Source: Catalinimonas sp038039535
GTDB lineage: Bacteria; Bacteroidota; Bacteroidia; Cytophagales; Cyclobacteriaceae
Assembly: GCF_038039535.1 (NCBI RefSeq)
Contig: NZ_JBBPHP010000002.1
Location: forward strand, 248,001 to 312,000
Direction of reading: 5' to 3'
DNA: 64,000 bases
A model generated the notes under the pieces. The model saw only the letters and a program-made list of their open reading frames with translations. It did no database searches and was not told the DNA's origin. The position numbers and the translations under genes are program-made. Shown here piece by piece: positions 36,053-43,598 of the stretch. The stretch's first letter is position 1; every line of letters begins with the position of its first letter.

Positions 36053-37045
36053 GTGAAGATATTTTTAACCGGAACCAGCGGCCTGCTGGGAAGCAACACA
36101 GCCAAAGAATTATTGAAAAGAGGTCATCATGTACGTGGCTTATTTCACAACTCCGTAGAAGCGGAGCTGCTGGAAAAACATCCCAACTTTGAGGAGTTTC
36201 ATGGTGATATTACCGACCTGGACAAAATGATAGAAGGAGTAGCCGGTTGCGATGCCGTAGTACATGCCGCTGCTGATACCCGACAGTGGCCCGATCGTTC
36301 TCCTGACTATATCAATACCAATGTGAAGGGCACGCTGAATGTAGTGGAGGCAGCGAAAAAAGCACAGGTAAAACGTGGCATCTTCGTCAGTACGGCCAAT
36401 TCACTTGGTTTTGGCACCAAAGCGCGGCCCGGTGATGAAACTTCTCCTCCCAAATTTCAGCAGTACGGTATTGGTTATATGGAAACCAAATACCAGGCGC
36501 AGCAGATTGTGCTGAATGAAGCCAAAGAAGGAGGATACCCTTTCATCGTAGTGAATCCTACTTTTATGATAGGCCCGAGTGACTTCAAGCCCAGTTCAGG
36601 AAAAATGGTGATTGCCGTGGCGAAGGGAAAAGTACCAGGATATCCAGTAGGAGGGAAAAACTATGTGTATGTAGGCGATGCCGCTACTGCCATAGCCAAT
36701 GCTTTAACCATGGGACGCCCGGGAGAATGTTATATTTTAGGAAATGAAAACCTTAGCTACCGGGAGATGTTTACCAAGATAGCGAATGTGGTAGGGGCAA
36801 AGCCGCCCCGCCTGGCAATTCCCCCTTTTGCTACCAAAGCTTTTGGAATGTTTGGGACAATTGCTGGTAATCTTTTTGGAATTACGCCCAATGTAAGCTA
36901 TAAAATGGCTGTCGTTTCCTGCGACGGGCATTATTTTTCAGCAAAGAAGGCAGTTGAAGAGCTCAACATGCCACAAACACCGATAGAAATCGCAATAAAA
37001 GAATGTTATGAATGGTTCAAAGAACACGGCTACCTCAACAAATGA
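36053..37045 (+). CDS. NAD-dependent epimerase/dehydratase, CerR-like (ceramide reductase candidate)
   Basis: 330 aa, GTG start at 36053 that leads straight into the Rossmann motif FLTGTSGLLGSNTAKEL. Extended short-chain dehydrogenase with GDITDLD, HAAADTRQWP, an active-site Y-M-E-T-K and PTFMIGPSDF. It resembles dihydroflavonol reductase-like oxidoreductases. The next gene overlaps by 38 bases and belongs to the family of bacterial ceramide synthases, so a CerR-type role (reduction of the 3-keto group in ceramide synthesis) fits best; this assignment is inference from pairing. Other sterol- or nucleotide-sugar-type substrates cannot be excluded. Confidence 0.75.
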   Translation: MKIFLTGTSGLLGSNTAKELLKRGHHVRGLFHNSVEAELLEKHPNFEEFHGDITDLDKMIEGVAGCDAVVHAAADTRQWPDRSPDYINTNVKGTLNVVEAAKKAQVKRGIFVSTANSLGFGTKARPGDETSPPKFQQYGIGYMETKYQAQQIVLNEAKEGGYPFIVVNPTFMIGPSDFKPSSGKMVIAVAKGKVPGYPVGGKNYVYVGDAATAIANALTMGRPGECYILGNENLSYREMFTKIANVVGAKPPRLAIPPFATKAFGMFGTIAGNLFGITPNVSYKMAVVSCDGHYFSAKKAVEELNMPQTPIEIAIKECYEWFKEHGYLNK

Positions 37046-38264
37046 CAAGCAAACCATTACTCAAAAGTATACGCTAGAAGAAGTCAAGAGTAGTGAGCAA
37101 AAAGAGGAATTTCGCAAGCTTCCTTTTAAAATCTATGAAGGTGATCCCAATTGGATACCTCATATCCGACAGGAGGTAGAGCAGGTTTTTGACAAAAATC
37201 GTAATACTTACTTTGGTCATGGTGAAGCTACGCGCTGGATTATGCGTAATACGGTAGGAGATGTGGTAGGACGTGTAGCAGCATTTGTGAACTGGCGGAG
37301 AGCCAAGACCTACAAACAGCCCACAGGAGGCATGGGTTTCTTTGAATGCATTGATGATCAGGAAGCAGCTAATGTGCTTTTTGACCAATGCAAAGCCTGG
37401 CTGGAAGAAAGAGACATTGAAGCCATGGATGGTCCCATCAACTTTGGCGAAAATAATAAGTACTGGGGACTGATTGTTGACAATTTCAATAAGCCTCCTT
37501 ACTACGGGCAGAATTATAATCCAGAATACTACGTAAGGCTGTTTGAGAACTACGGCTTTCAGGTTTACTATCGCCAGATTGTTTTTGATAAGACTTTTTA
37601 TGATCCTTTGCCAGAAATCTACCAGCGTAGGGCTGACAGGCTTAAAAAAGAAGGACACTATAAGATAACGAACTTTAAAAAGTCTCAGGCGGAATTATAC
37701 GCGCGGCATTTTATTGAAATTTACAATGATGCTTGGCAGACGCATGATGGTTTTAAGCCCATGAAAGAAGAGCAGGCCCTGGCTATGTTGAGACAGATCA
37801 AGCCAGTGGCAGACGAAGACCTGATTTACTTTGTCTACTATGATGATGAGCCTATTGCCTTCATGGTCGCATTGCCCAATATCAATGAAGTATACCAAAA
37901 GGTAGGCGATAACATGAATCTTTGGGGCAAGCTGAAATTTCTGTACCACAAAATGACCATGAAGTTTCATTCCTGCTATGGCGTAGCTTTTGGTGTAAAG
38001 CGTAAATACCAGGCCAGAGGGGTAGAAGGACTTATCTTTGATGACCTGCAAACCAAAGCCCTCAAGGAGAAAAATTATAAGTACGACAACTACATCGTAA
38101 CCTGGGTGGGTGATTTTAATCCTAAAATGATCAGGGTAATGGAAGCGCTGGGTTGTGTGAAAAGCAGAACGATGGCTACTTACCGTAAGCTGTTTGACGA
38201 AAATGCAGTTTTTGAGCGTTCGCCTGTCATCGGAGCTAAGAAAGAGGATCAGACAAAAAGCTAA
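37008..38264 (+). CDS. GNAT-fold N-acyltransferase, bacterial ceramide synthase-like
   Basis: 418 aa, cytosolic. The ATG at 37008 lies inside the previous gene. The opening pattern FRKLPFKIYEGDPNWIPHI, then VVGRVAAFVNW, GFFECIDDQEAANVLFDQCKAWL, MDGPINFGENNKYWGLIVD and NPEYYVRLFENYGF is the arrangement I know from the GNAT-type N-acyltransferase family that includes bacterial ceramide synthase (bCerS). The second half holds the GNAT core around YCGVAFGVKRKYQARGVEG (approximately residues 325-345). Likely transfers an acyl chain to a long-chain base amine; the exact substrate is inferred. No serine palmitoyltransferase gene is in this window. Confidence 0.72.
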   Translation: MNGSKNTATSTNDKQTITQKYTLEEVKSSEQKEEFRKLPFKIYEGDPNWIPHIRQEVEQVFDKNRNTYFGHGEATRWIMRNTVGDVVGRVAAFVNWRRAKTYKQPTGGMGFFECIDDQEAANVLFDQCKAWLEERDIEAMDGPINFGENNKYWGLIVDNFNKPPYYGQNYNPEYYVRLFENYGFQVYYRQIVFDKTFYDPLPEIYQRRADRLKKEGHYKITNFKKSQAELYARHFIEIYNDAWQTHDGFKPMKEEQALAMLRQIKPVADEDLIYFVYYDDEPIAFMVALPNINEVYQKVGDNMNLWGKLKFLYHKMTMKFHSCYGVAFGVKRKYQARGVEGLIFDDLQTKALKEKNYKYDNYIVTWVGDFNPKMIRVMEALGCVKSRTMATYRKLFDENAVFERSPVIGAKKEDQTKS

Positions 38265-38282
38265 GCTGAACGCTAAGATATT

Positions 38283-39284
38283 TTAATCCGGAATAGAAAT
38301 GATCTTTTCTTCAGGTATGCTGAGCTGTACCTGATCGCCCACTTTGATGTGATTTGTTCGGTGATGCAGCACCCAGTTTTGCTGAGCATACGCTACTTCC
38401 ACTTCATAAAAAGCGCCCATAAATCGGATATTTCTGACTGTAGCTTTGTGCCTGCCATCAGCATCCGTTTGTATTTGAACGTCTTCTGAACGTATACAGT
38501 GTGCCTCTTCCAGTTGTAAATTCAGAGATGCTTTAGCTTCTTTACTGCTAATCATATTACAGTTTCCAAACAGTTCAGCTACATAAGCATTGGCAGGTTG
38601 TCTGTAAATTTTTTCCGGGTTATCCATTTGAAGCAGTTTACCCTGGTGCATTACGGCTACCTGATCGGCCATAGAAAGTGCGTCCTGAGGATCATGAGAT
38701 ACAATAATAGTAGTAATTTCAAGGGCTTCCAGAATATCAACGATCTCCCGCTTCAAGTGTGATTTCAGGCCCAGATCAATATTGCTGAAAGGCTCGTCCA
38801 TCAATAATAGCAGCGGTTCTTCTGCCAGTGCTCTTGCCAGAGCCACCCTCTGCTTTTCTCCTCCGGAAAGTTCTCTGGGATAAGAGTTTTGAAGGTGTGT
38901 AAGCTTACAGATGTCCATAAGTTCTTCAGTTCTTTCCTCCTGATATTCTTTAACATAAGCTCTCAGAATCCGCATGATATTTTGCCTGACATTCAGTTTA
39001 GGAGAAAGCTCGTAATGCTGATAAACCATCTTGATGTCGGGATGGCCGGGTACCAACATACGAGCAGGGCCTTTCACCCATTCTCCGTTGAGGTAAATTT
39101 TTCCCTCATCAGCTTCCAGTAGTCCCGCAATGATTTTGAGCAAACTGGTTTTTCCTGAGCCACTCTCACCGGTGAGGGTTAGTATTTCCCCTTTGGGTAG
39201 GCTGAAACTTATATTTTTGACAGCGGATTGATTTTTTCCTTCGTAGGCTTTACTAATGTTCTTTACTTCAAGAATTGGAGACAT
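38283..39284 (-). CDS. ABC transporter ATP-binding protein (PotA/FbpC-like)
   Basis: 333 aa. ATPase domain with Walker A GESGSGKTS, Q-loop, signature LSGGEKQRVALARAL and Walker B LLLMDEPFSNID, H-loop in IIVSHDPQDAL. The C-terminal ~90 residues form a TOBE-like domain (RSEDVQI, YEVEVAYAQQNW), the layout of importers for spermidine, iron or sulfate. No permease or binding protein is adjacent, so the substrate cannot be told. Convergent with the bCerS-like gene. Confidence 0.88.
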   Translation of the reverse strand: MSPILEVKNISKAYEGKNQSAVKNISFSLPKGEILTLTGESGSGKTSLLKIIAGLLEADEGKIYLNGEWVKGPARMLVPGHPDIKMVYQHYELSPKLNVRQNIMRILRAYVKEYQEERTEELMDICKLTHLQNSYPRELSGGEKQRVALARALAEEPLLLLMDEPFSNIDLGLKSHLKREIVDILEALEITTIIVSHDPQDALSMADQVAVMHQGKLLQMDNPEKIYRQPANAYVAELFGNCNMISSKEAKASLNLQLEEAHCIRSEDVQIQTDADGRHKATVRNIRFMGAFYEVEVAYAQQNWVLHHRTNHIKVGDQVQLSIPEEKIISIPD

Positions 39285-39351
39285 ATTTGGCTGCTTAACT
39301 ATCTTAAGTTAAATGCAGTAGCCTGATAAAAGTTGCAATAAGCATAAAAAA

Positions 39352-39378
39352 AGCTCCGGTTTAGTTAAAACTGGAGCT
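39352..39378 (-). terminator. Terminator of the secreted hypothetical gene
   Basis: On the minus strand a stem of about 11 bp with one mismatch (39378-39368 with 39362-39352) is followed by a run of seven T residues. Confidence 0.87.
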
Positions 39379-39419
39379 CAGGTTAATGATGAAACAACGT
39401 TTCAATATACAACCATAGT

Positions 39420-40073
39420 CTATTTTAGAGAAATCTTGCTAGCGGTTTGCTGTCTTAAATCTGAAGTGTGGTTATAGTATTCTACCAGTTCAATCTGATC
39501 TCCAATATCATAAGGTCTCAATTGATGCTCCTTCATATAAGTTTGCAGGCTTCTTTCCTTATTCTGCATGATGGGAAGCACTTCGCGTTTGAACCTCCTG
39601 GCTTTGATAAGTTCGTCTTCATACTGTACAAAATACTCATAGCATACCTTATGTTGATTAAGATGTGGGTTTCGGCTAGCCAGATAACCTTCTTTCGCAT
39701 TGTAAGCAGGGTACTTATTACGTTTTCTGACGTAATTGATGTCTCCTTCCAACACTACTTCATAAAAAGCTTTTTGCTGGTACTTAGGATTGATCTCGTT
39801 GATCAACGTCACATAATGATGAAAGAGGTTTTCTTCTTTCTCAAAATATTTAAAAGCAGTTACCTGATGGGGGGTAAATGTTTTGATGACATCGTCGTTT
39901 TTGCACATAACAATATCGTGGGAGTAATCATAACTGATGTCGCCTTTCACGACTTCATTATTATCCAGAATGATAACTCCCGGGTACCAATCAGTAGATC
40001 TGTTAGATACCTGTGCATGAGCAGACACAAAAAGGGTAAGAGTGAAAGCAGAAAAAAGTAATAGGGTCTTCAT
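39420..40073 (-). CDS. Secreted hypothetical protein
   Basis: 217 aa with a clear signal peptide (MKTLLLFSAFTLTLFVSAHAQ, cleavage near residue 21). The mature part starts WYPGVIILDNNEVVKGDISYDYSHDIVMCKND, a beta-rich pattern seen in Bacteroidota proteins of unknown role, and ends with a helical region (RRFKREVLPIMQNKERSL). No catalytic motif found. Single-gene unit with its own terminator and an upstream gap of over 400 bases. Confidence 0.75.
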   Translation of the reverse strand: MKTLLLFSAFTLTLFVSAHAQVSNRSTDWYPGVIILDNNEVVKGDISYDYSHDIVMCKNDDVIKTFTPHQVTAFKYFEKEENLFHHYVTLINEINPKYQQKAFYEVVLEGDINYVRKRNKYPAYNAKEGYLASRNPHLNQHKVCYEYFVQYEDELIKARRFKREVLPIMQNKERSLQTYMKEHQLRPYDIGDQIELVEYYNHTSDLRQQTASKISLK

Positions 40074-40507
40074 ATCAATCAGTGGTTTTGAGCTTATACG
40101 CCAAATTTAATTTGGCTATTTGCAAGCAATTTATCTATTCTAGCACGCCTATGCGCTACTGAAAAAATGACAACAATGTACATGTAAGAACTAACCCAAA
40201 ACTTAATAAAATGTTAAATTAACGAGTTAATAAATATTTATTATTGCCATTTTTTGAATATACGAAATGATTTTGCATAAGATTTGATTTTCAAAGGACT
40301 TTTTTTTGAGGATATTGGGGAAATACTATGGTGTGATTATTCTTGTATACAGAATATTATTCTGTAAAAAATGAGCAAAGCAAAGGAAAAGTTACACACA
40401 GAATGTAGTGCAAATTTTCTTTAAGTCGAAGAGGAAGAAATAATTTAAAAAAAACATAAAAAAAGCCGAATCTCCCGATTCGGCTATCAAAATATGTAAG
40501 ATTAGTA
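40074..40507. other. 434-base intergenic region with operator-like palindrome
   Basis: AT-rich, no open frame of note. Contains a 19-base palindrome at 40348-40366 (TACAGAATA-T-TATTCTGTA) and, at its right end, the Hsp20 terminator. The left part should hold the promoter of the secreted hypothetical gene, but I cannot place it with confidence. Confidence 0.6.
40464..40485 (-). terminator. Terminator of hsp20
   Basis: Perfect 9-bp stem (40464-40472 with 40477-40485), 4-base loop; the minus-strand transcript then runs into seven T residues. Confidence 0.92.
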
Positions 40508-40912
40508 TTAGTATTCTCTAATATTGATCTTCTTAACTTTCATCATATCTTGTTCATCAGTATAAGGCATATGAACTTTAAGCAATCCCTTTTCAAATAT
40601 AGCATCAATCTGCTCTTTATCTACAAAGGGTGGAATCTCAAAGATCTGGTTAAATACAGGTACAGTATGACGAGCTTCTTTACGCGCATCGTTTTCCAAC
40701 AGCTCTGGTCCTTTTAGCACCGCATAAACCACCAACTGATTACCACTCAAAAATATATTAAATGAATCGCTACTCACACTTGGAGCGCTGATTACTATAG
40801 TCAAATGATCTTTTTGTTTATCTACGTTTACAGATGCAGCAGCTGTACCGCCACCAATGGTATTCATCGCTTCAAACTGATGAACAAAGTCTTTAAGTAC
40901 GTTTTTCATCAT
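40508..40912 (-). CDS. Hsp20/alpha-crystallin family chaperone
   Basis: 134 aa small heat-shock protein. The beta-sandwich shows ASVNVDKQKDHLTIVISAPSV, FNIFLSGNQLVVYAVLKG, VPVFNQIFEIPPFVDKEQIDAIFEKGLLKVHMPY, with the alpha-crystallin A-x-x-x-x-G-x-L pattern (FEKGLLKVHMP). It binds unfolding proteins without ATP. Two ATGs stand in tandem (40912 and 40909); a full AGGAGG lies 2 or 5 bases before them, which favours the second. Expression signals differ from neighbouring genes (see findings). Confidence 0.88.
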   Translation of the reverse strand: MMKNVLKDFVHQFEAMNTIGGGTAAASVNVDKQKDHLTIVISAPSVSSDSFNIFLSGNQLVVYAVLKGPELLENDARKEARHTVPVFNQIFEIPPFVDKEQIDAIFEKGLLKVHMPYTDEQDMMKVKKINIREY

Positions 40913-40914
40913 TT

Positions 40915-40920
40915 CCTCCT
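40915..40920 (-). promoter_or_regulatory. Strong Shine-Dalgarno of hsp20
   Basis: AGGAGG on the minus strand, five bases before the second ATG. Unusual because most genes in this window have no Shine-Dalgarno. Confidence 0.8.
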
Positions 40921-40964
40921 TTTGTTTGACTTATAATGATCAAATCCTATACCATAGCTGTATA

Positions 40965-40993
40965 TACATATTTCAGACTATTTTATGTGTCAA
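40965..40993 (-). promoter_or_regulatory. E. coli-like sigma-70 promoter of hsp20
   Basis: Minus strand: TTGACA (40993-40988), 17-base spacer, TATGTA (40970-40965). A classic -35/-10 layout rather than the Bacteroidota TTTG / TAnnTTTG form; no TAnnTTTG was found in this spacer. Confidence 0.5.
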
Positions 40994-41031
40994 TGTGTCT
41001 TTATTGAATTTAAAATAAGACTTTTTGTCAT

Positions 41032-42420
41032 CTATTTTCTAAGCATATAAGAAATCGCACTGAAAAGCCCTAACGACATCAGTAGGAATAAATCCATTCT
41101 GAGGGGGCCTACTTCAGAAGGTATCACTCCTAATAGAGATAAAATGAAAATTGCCAGTGTAGCTGCAGTTGCAATAATAATCTCATTTCCCATCGTTTTT
41201 TTGCTGAGTACACCTGTCAGAATCATGGGAGCCAGCATGGAAGTACCGGCAAAGCTCACCCTCGCCAGCATTACCAATTGGTCACCGGCGAGAACAGAAA
41301 ATATCAGTGCCACAACGGCGAAGCCAAAAATAGAATAGCGAGTAATAGAAAGCACTTTCTTTTCGTTGCCTTTCAAAAGTGAACGAACTTCTGTACCCAA
41401 TGCAAAGATCTGCGAATCTGTAGTGGAAAGACCAGCCGCAAGCAATCCAACTACTGCTACTGCCGCTATAAAATCAGGTTGTTCATAAAGCAGTACTCTT
41501 GAAAGAAAGTCAGCGGTAGCAAGATCAGGGTATCTGATTGCACCGTACATACCTATAAAAGCAGTGGGTAGAATAATCAGAATAGCAAAAATACCTACCG
41601 CAACTGCCATCATGTGCGTCGTTTTTAGATTACGCATGATGACCAGCCTGATTGTAAGCTGAGGCTGTGTAACAGGAATAAAAAGAATCACCATAAAGGA
41701 GGCGATCAGAAACTGCACACTAAATAAATTTGTAGGCCCCGGAGTGGAAAGCAGGGCAGCATTAGCCGCTTCCACCTGATCAAACATATTACCCAGGTCT
41801 CCAAAGTATTCTACACAGCGTACTCCGATAATCCAGGTAACGATCAAGAGCGTCAAGCCTTGTATGGCATCAGCATTCATGATGGCTTTAAGCCCTCCGA
41901 TTTCACTGTACGTGAGCATTACCGCTACAATAGCGATCGCCCAGCCCCAAAAAGGCATGGCATCCGGAAATACTGCAGTAAGAAAGATGGCGATTCCACG
42001 AATCTGTATGGCTACATAGGGAACGAGGAAAAGGAATACGCCTGCAAAGCTGACATAACCGGCCCATTTGTTCTGATAGCATTTCACCAAAAGTCCAGCT
42101 ACACCATTAAAGCCTTTTTCCGCCACTTTTTTGCGTAAATGATAACCCCACCACAGGATGAGAAACACCATACCTCCGTCGGATACTGCCAGAAATATCC
42201 ATGCCCCAACACCATTGAGACGGAAAAAATCCGGCATGCCCAGCAGTGTAAATGTGCTGAATAGCGTAGCGGCAAAAGTGAGGAAGCCTAGGATGATACC
42301 TATGTTAGAGCCTGCCAAGAGATAATCCTCAGCACTTTTGTTTTTTTTGAATGAACTTAAAGCTACGTATCCAAGCATGCCCAGGTAGAGAGCGCCTAAT
42401 ATAATAATCCAAGTAGTCAT
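41032..42420 (-). CDS. Sodium:solute symporter (SSS family)
   Basis: 462 aa, about thirteen hydrophobic helices. Starts MTTWIIILGALYLGMLGYVAL and carries the SSS pattern FLTFAATLFSTFTLLGMPDFFR, GLKAIMNADAIQGLTLLIVTW and LLAAGLSTTDSQIFALG. It takes up a sugar, polyol or organic acid with sodium ions. It is the last gene of a minus-strand operon of five genes, after a small membrane protein only two bases upstream, so it should import the substrate that the enzymes upstream oxidise. Confidence 0.9.
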   Translation of the reverse strand: MTTWIIILGALYLGMLGYVALSSFKKNKSAEDYLLAGSNIGIILGFLTFAATLFSTFTLLGMPDFFRLNGVGAWIFLAVSDGGMVFLILWWGYHLRKKVAEKGFNGVAGLLVKCYQNKWAGYVSFAGVFLFLVPYVAIQIRGIAIFLTAVFPDAMPFWGWAIAIVAVMLTYSEIGGLKAIMNADAIQGLTLLIVTWIIGVRCVEYFGDLGNMFDQVEAANAALLSTPGPTNLFSVQFLIASFMVILFIPVTQPQLTIRLVIMRNLKTTHMMAVAVGIFAILIILPTAFIGMYGAIRYPDLATADFLSRVLLYEQPDFIAAVAVVGLLAAGLSTTDSQIFALGTEVRSLLKGNEKKVLSITRYSIFGFAVVALIFSVLAGDQLVMLARVSFAGTSMLAPMILTGVLSKKTMGNEIIIATAATLAIFILSLLGVIPSEVGPLRMDLFLLMSLGLFSAISYMLRK

Positions 42421-42422
42421 AG

Positions 42423-42647
42423 TTATTTGTCAGTATCTTTTCCGGGATGAACTCTGGTTCCAATAAAGGTAAGCACTACATACAGGATGGTGACTAAGAT
42501 TGAAGTCCAGAGTGTGTAGGGCATACCGAATAATTCAGGTCTGAATACACCCTGAGGGATTACCAGCGGTGTAAAAGTAATTATCGTGAGAATAAAAGCA
42601 CAAACGATGAGAATTCGCCATGCTCTCATTTTTTTGGAAGAGTCCAT
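42423..42647 (-). CDS. Small two-helix membrane protein, SSS accessory
   Basis: 74 aa with two hydrophobic helices (ILIVCAFILTIITFTPLVI and LWTSILVTILYVVLTFIG). Ends two bases before the symporter start, so it is coupled to it. Short membrane proteins of this type accompany many SSS transporters and are thought to help the symporter; the family name is not certain to me. A CAATCGATTG site lies 47 bases upstream of the ATG. Confidence 0.65.
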   Translation of the reverse strand: MDSSKKMRAWRILIVCAFILTIITFTPLVIPQGVFRPELFGMPYTLWTSILVTILYVVLTFIGTRVHPGKDTDK

Positions 42648-42693
42648 ATTTTGGTTGTGATTAGTTTATTGTTAAAAATATTTTCTGTCTAAG

Positions 42694-42703
42694 CAATCGA
42701 TTG
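42694..42703. promoter_or_regulatory. Palindromic AATCGATT operator-like site
   Basis: CAATCGATTG, a 10-bp perfect palindrome in the spacer before the small membrane protein. The same AATCGATT core occurs before the GH88-like gene (50278-50285). CG-centred palindromes are typical of LacI-type operators; no repressor gene is in view. Confidence 0.4.
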
Positions 42704-42733
42704 TTCTTCAAGAGAAGAAAAAAATTACTCTTG

Positions 42734-43504
42734 CTAAAGCCTGGGTATTGTCAGGCCACCATCAACCATGATGGTTTGGCCGCTGGAGTAGGGGAAGTAA
42801 CCCTGAGCAAGCGCAGAAACTGCCTTACCTACATCTTCCGGTAAGCCCCAGCGAGGTTGCGCACATAATCCTCCCGCAATCAATTTATCATACTTTTCTG
42901 TCACACCGGAAGTCATATCAGTTTTAATAATTCCGGGGCGCACATCAAATACGGGAATATCAAATTCTCCTAGGCGTGATGCAAAAAGAAGCGTCATCAT
43001 GCTCATGCCTGCTTTGGAGATACAATATTCTCCACGGTTAACTGAAGCGATGGTCGCAGAAATTGAGGATATATTGATAATGGAAGCTTTAAAATCAGTT
43101 TTGGCCTTTTTCTGCTCAATCATCCAGTTAGCGGCTTGCTGGGTCAGAAAATAAGGGCCTTGCAGATTGGTTTTGACTACGTATTCAAAGCTTTCTTCAC
43201 TGGCATCCAAAAGGTCTTTTCTCTCTTTGGGAGCTACACCGGCATTATTGACCAATACATTGAGTTGACCATAATGATCTTTGATGGCAGTCAGCATGCT
43301 TTGTCGGGCCTCGGTTGAGCCAATATCTCCCTGGCAGTACAAAGCATCTACGCCATATGATTTGATCTTTTCCAATACATCACTTACTGCTTCGGCCGGG
43401 CGCATCCCGTTGATGGCAATGTCAAAGCCTACTTTGGCTAGTTCTTCTGCTATTCCTAATCCGATACCCCGGCTACCACCGGTTACAAATGCTACTTTTT
43501 TCAT
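42734..43504 (-). CDS. Short-chain dehydrogenase/reductase
   Basis: 256 aa classical SDR. Cofactor motif TGGSRGIGLGIAEEL (8-22), NNAGVAP, the serine of INISSISATIAS and the Y-x-x-x-K of GEYCISKAGMSM; the end PYSSGQTIMVDGGLTIPRL is standard. Oxidises or reduces a sugar, polyol or keto acid; resembles FabG-like or sorbitol/gluconate-type enzymes. Third gene of the minus-strand operon; a long inverted repeat (43554-43587) sits in the spacer to the preceding Gfo/Idh gene. Confidence 0.9.
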   Translation of the reverse strand: MKKVAFVTGGSRGIGLGIAEELAKVGFDIAINGMRPAEAVSDVLEKIKSYGVDALYCQGDIGSTEARQSMLTAIKDHYGQLNVLVNNAGVAPKERKDLLDASEESFEYVVKTNLQGPYFLTQQAANWMIEQKKAKTDFKASIINISSISATIASVNRGEYCISKAGMSMMTLLFASRLGEFDIPVFDVRPGIIKTDMTSGVTEKYDKLIAGGLCAQPRWGLPEDVGKAVSALAQGYFPYSSGQTIMVDGGLTIPRL

Positions 43505-43553
43505 GAATGTAGTTAAAAGTTGAATGTCAAAAGTTAAAGGAAAAACGAATAGC

Positions 43554-43587
43554 TTAAGGTTAAAAGTTAGCTAACCTTTAACCTTAA
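43554..43587. repeat. 34-base near-perfect palindrome between operon genes
   Basis: Arms 43554-43564 and 43577-43587 (11 bp) pair perfectly and surround the 10-base palindrome 43566-43575, with one A-C mismatch pair (43565/43576). It lies between the stop of the Gfo/Idh gene and the start of the SDR. Confidence 0.8.
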
Positions 43588-43598
43588 ACTTATAACAT

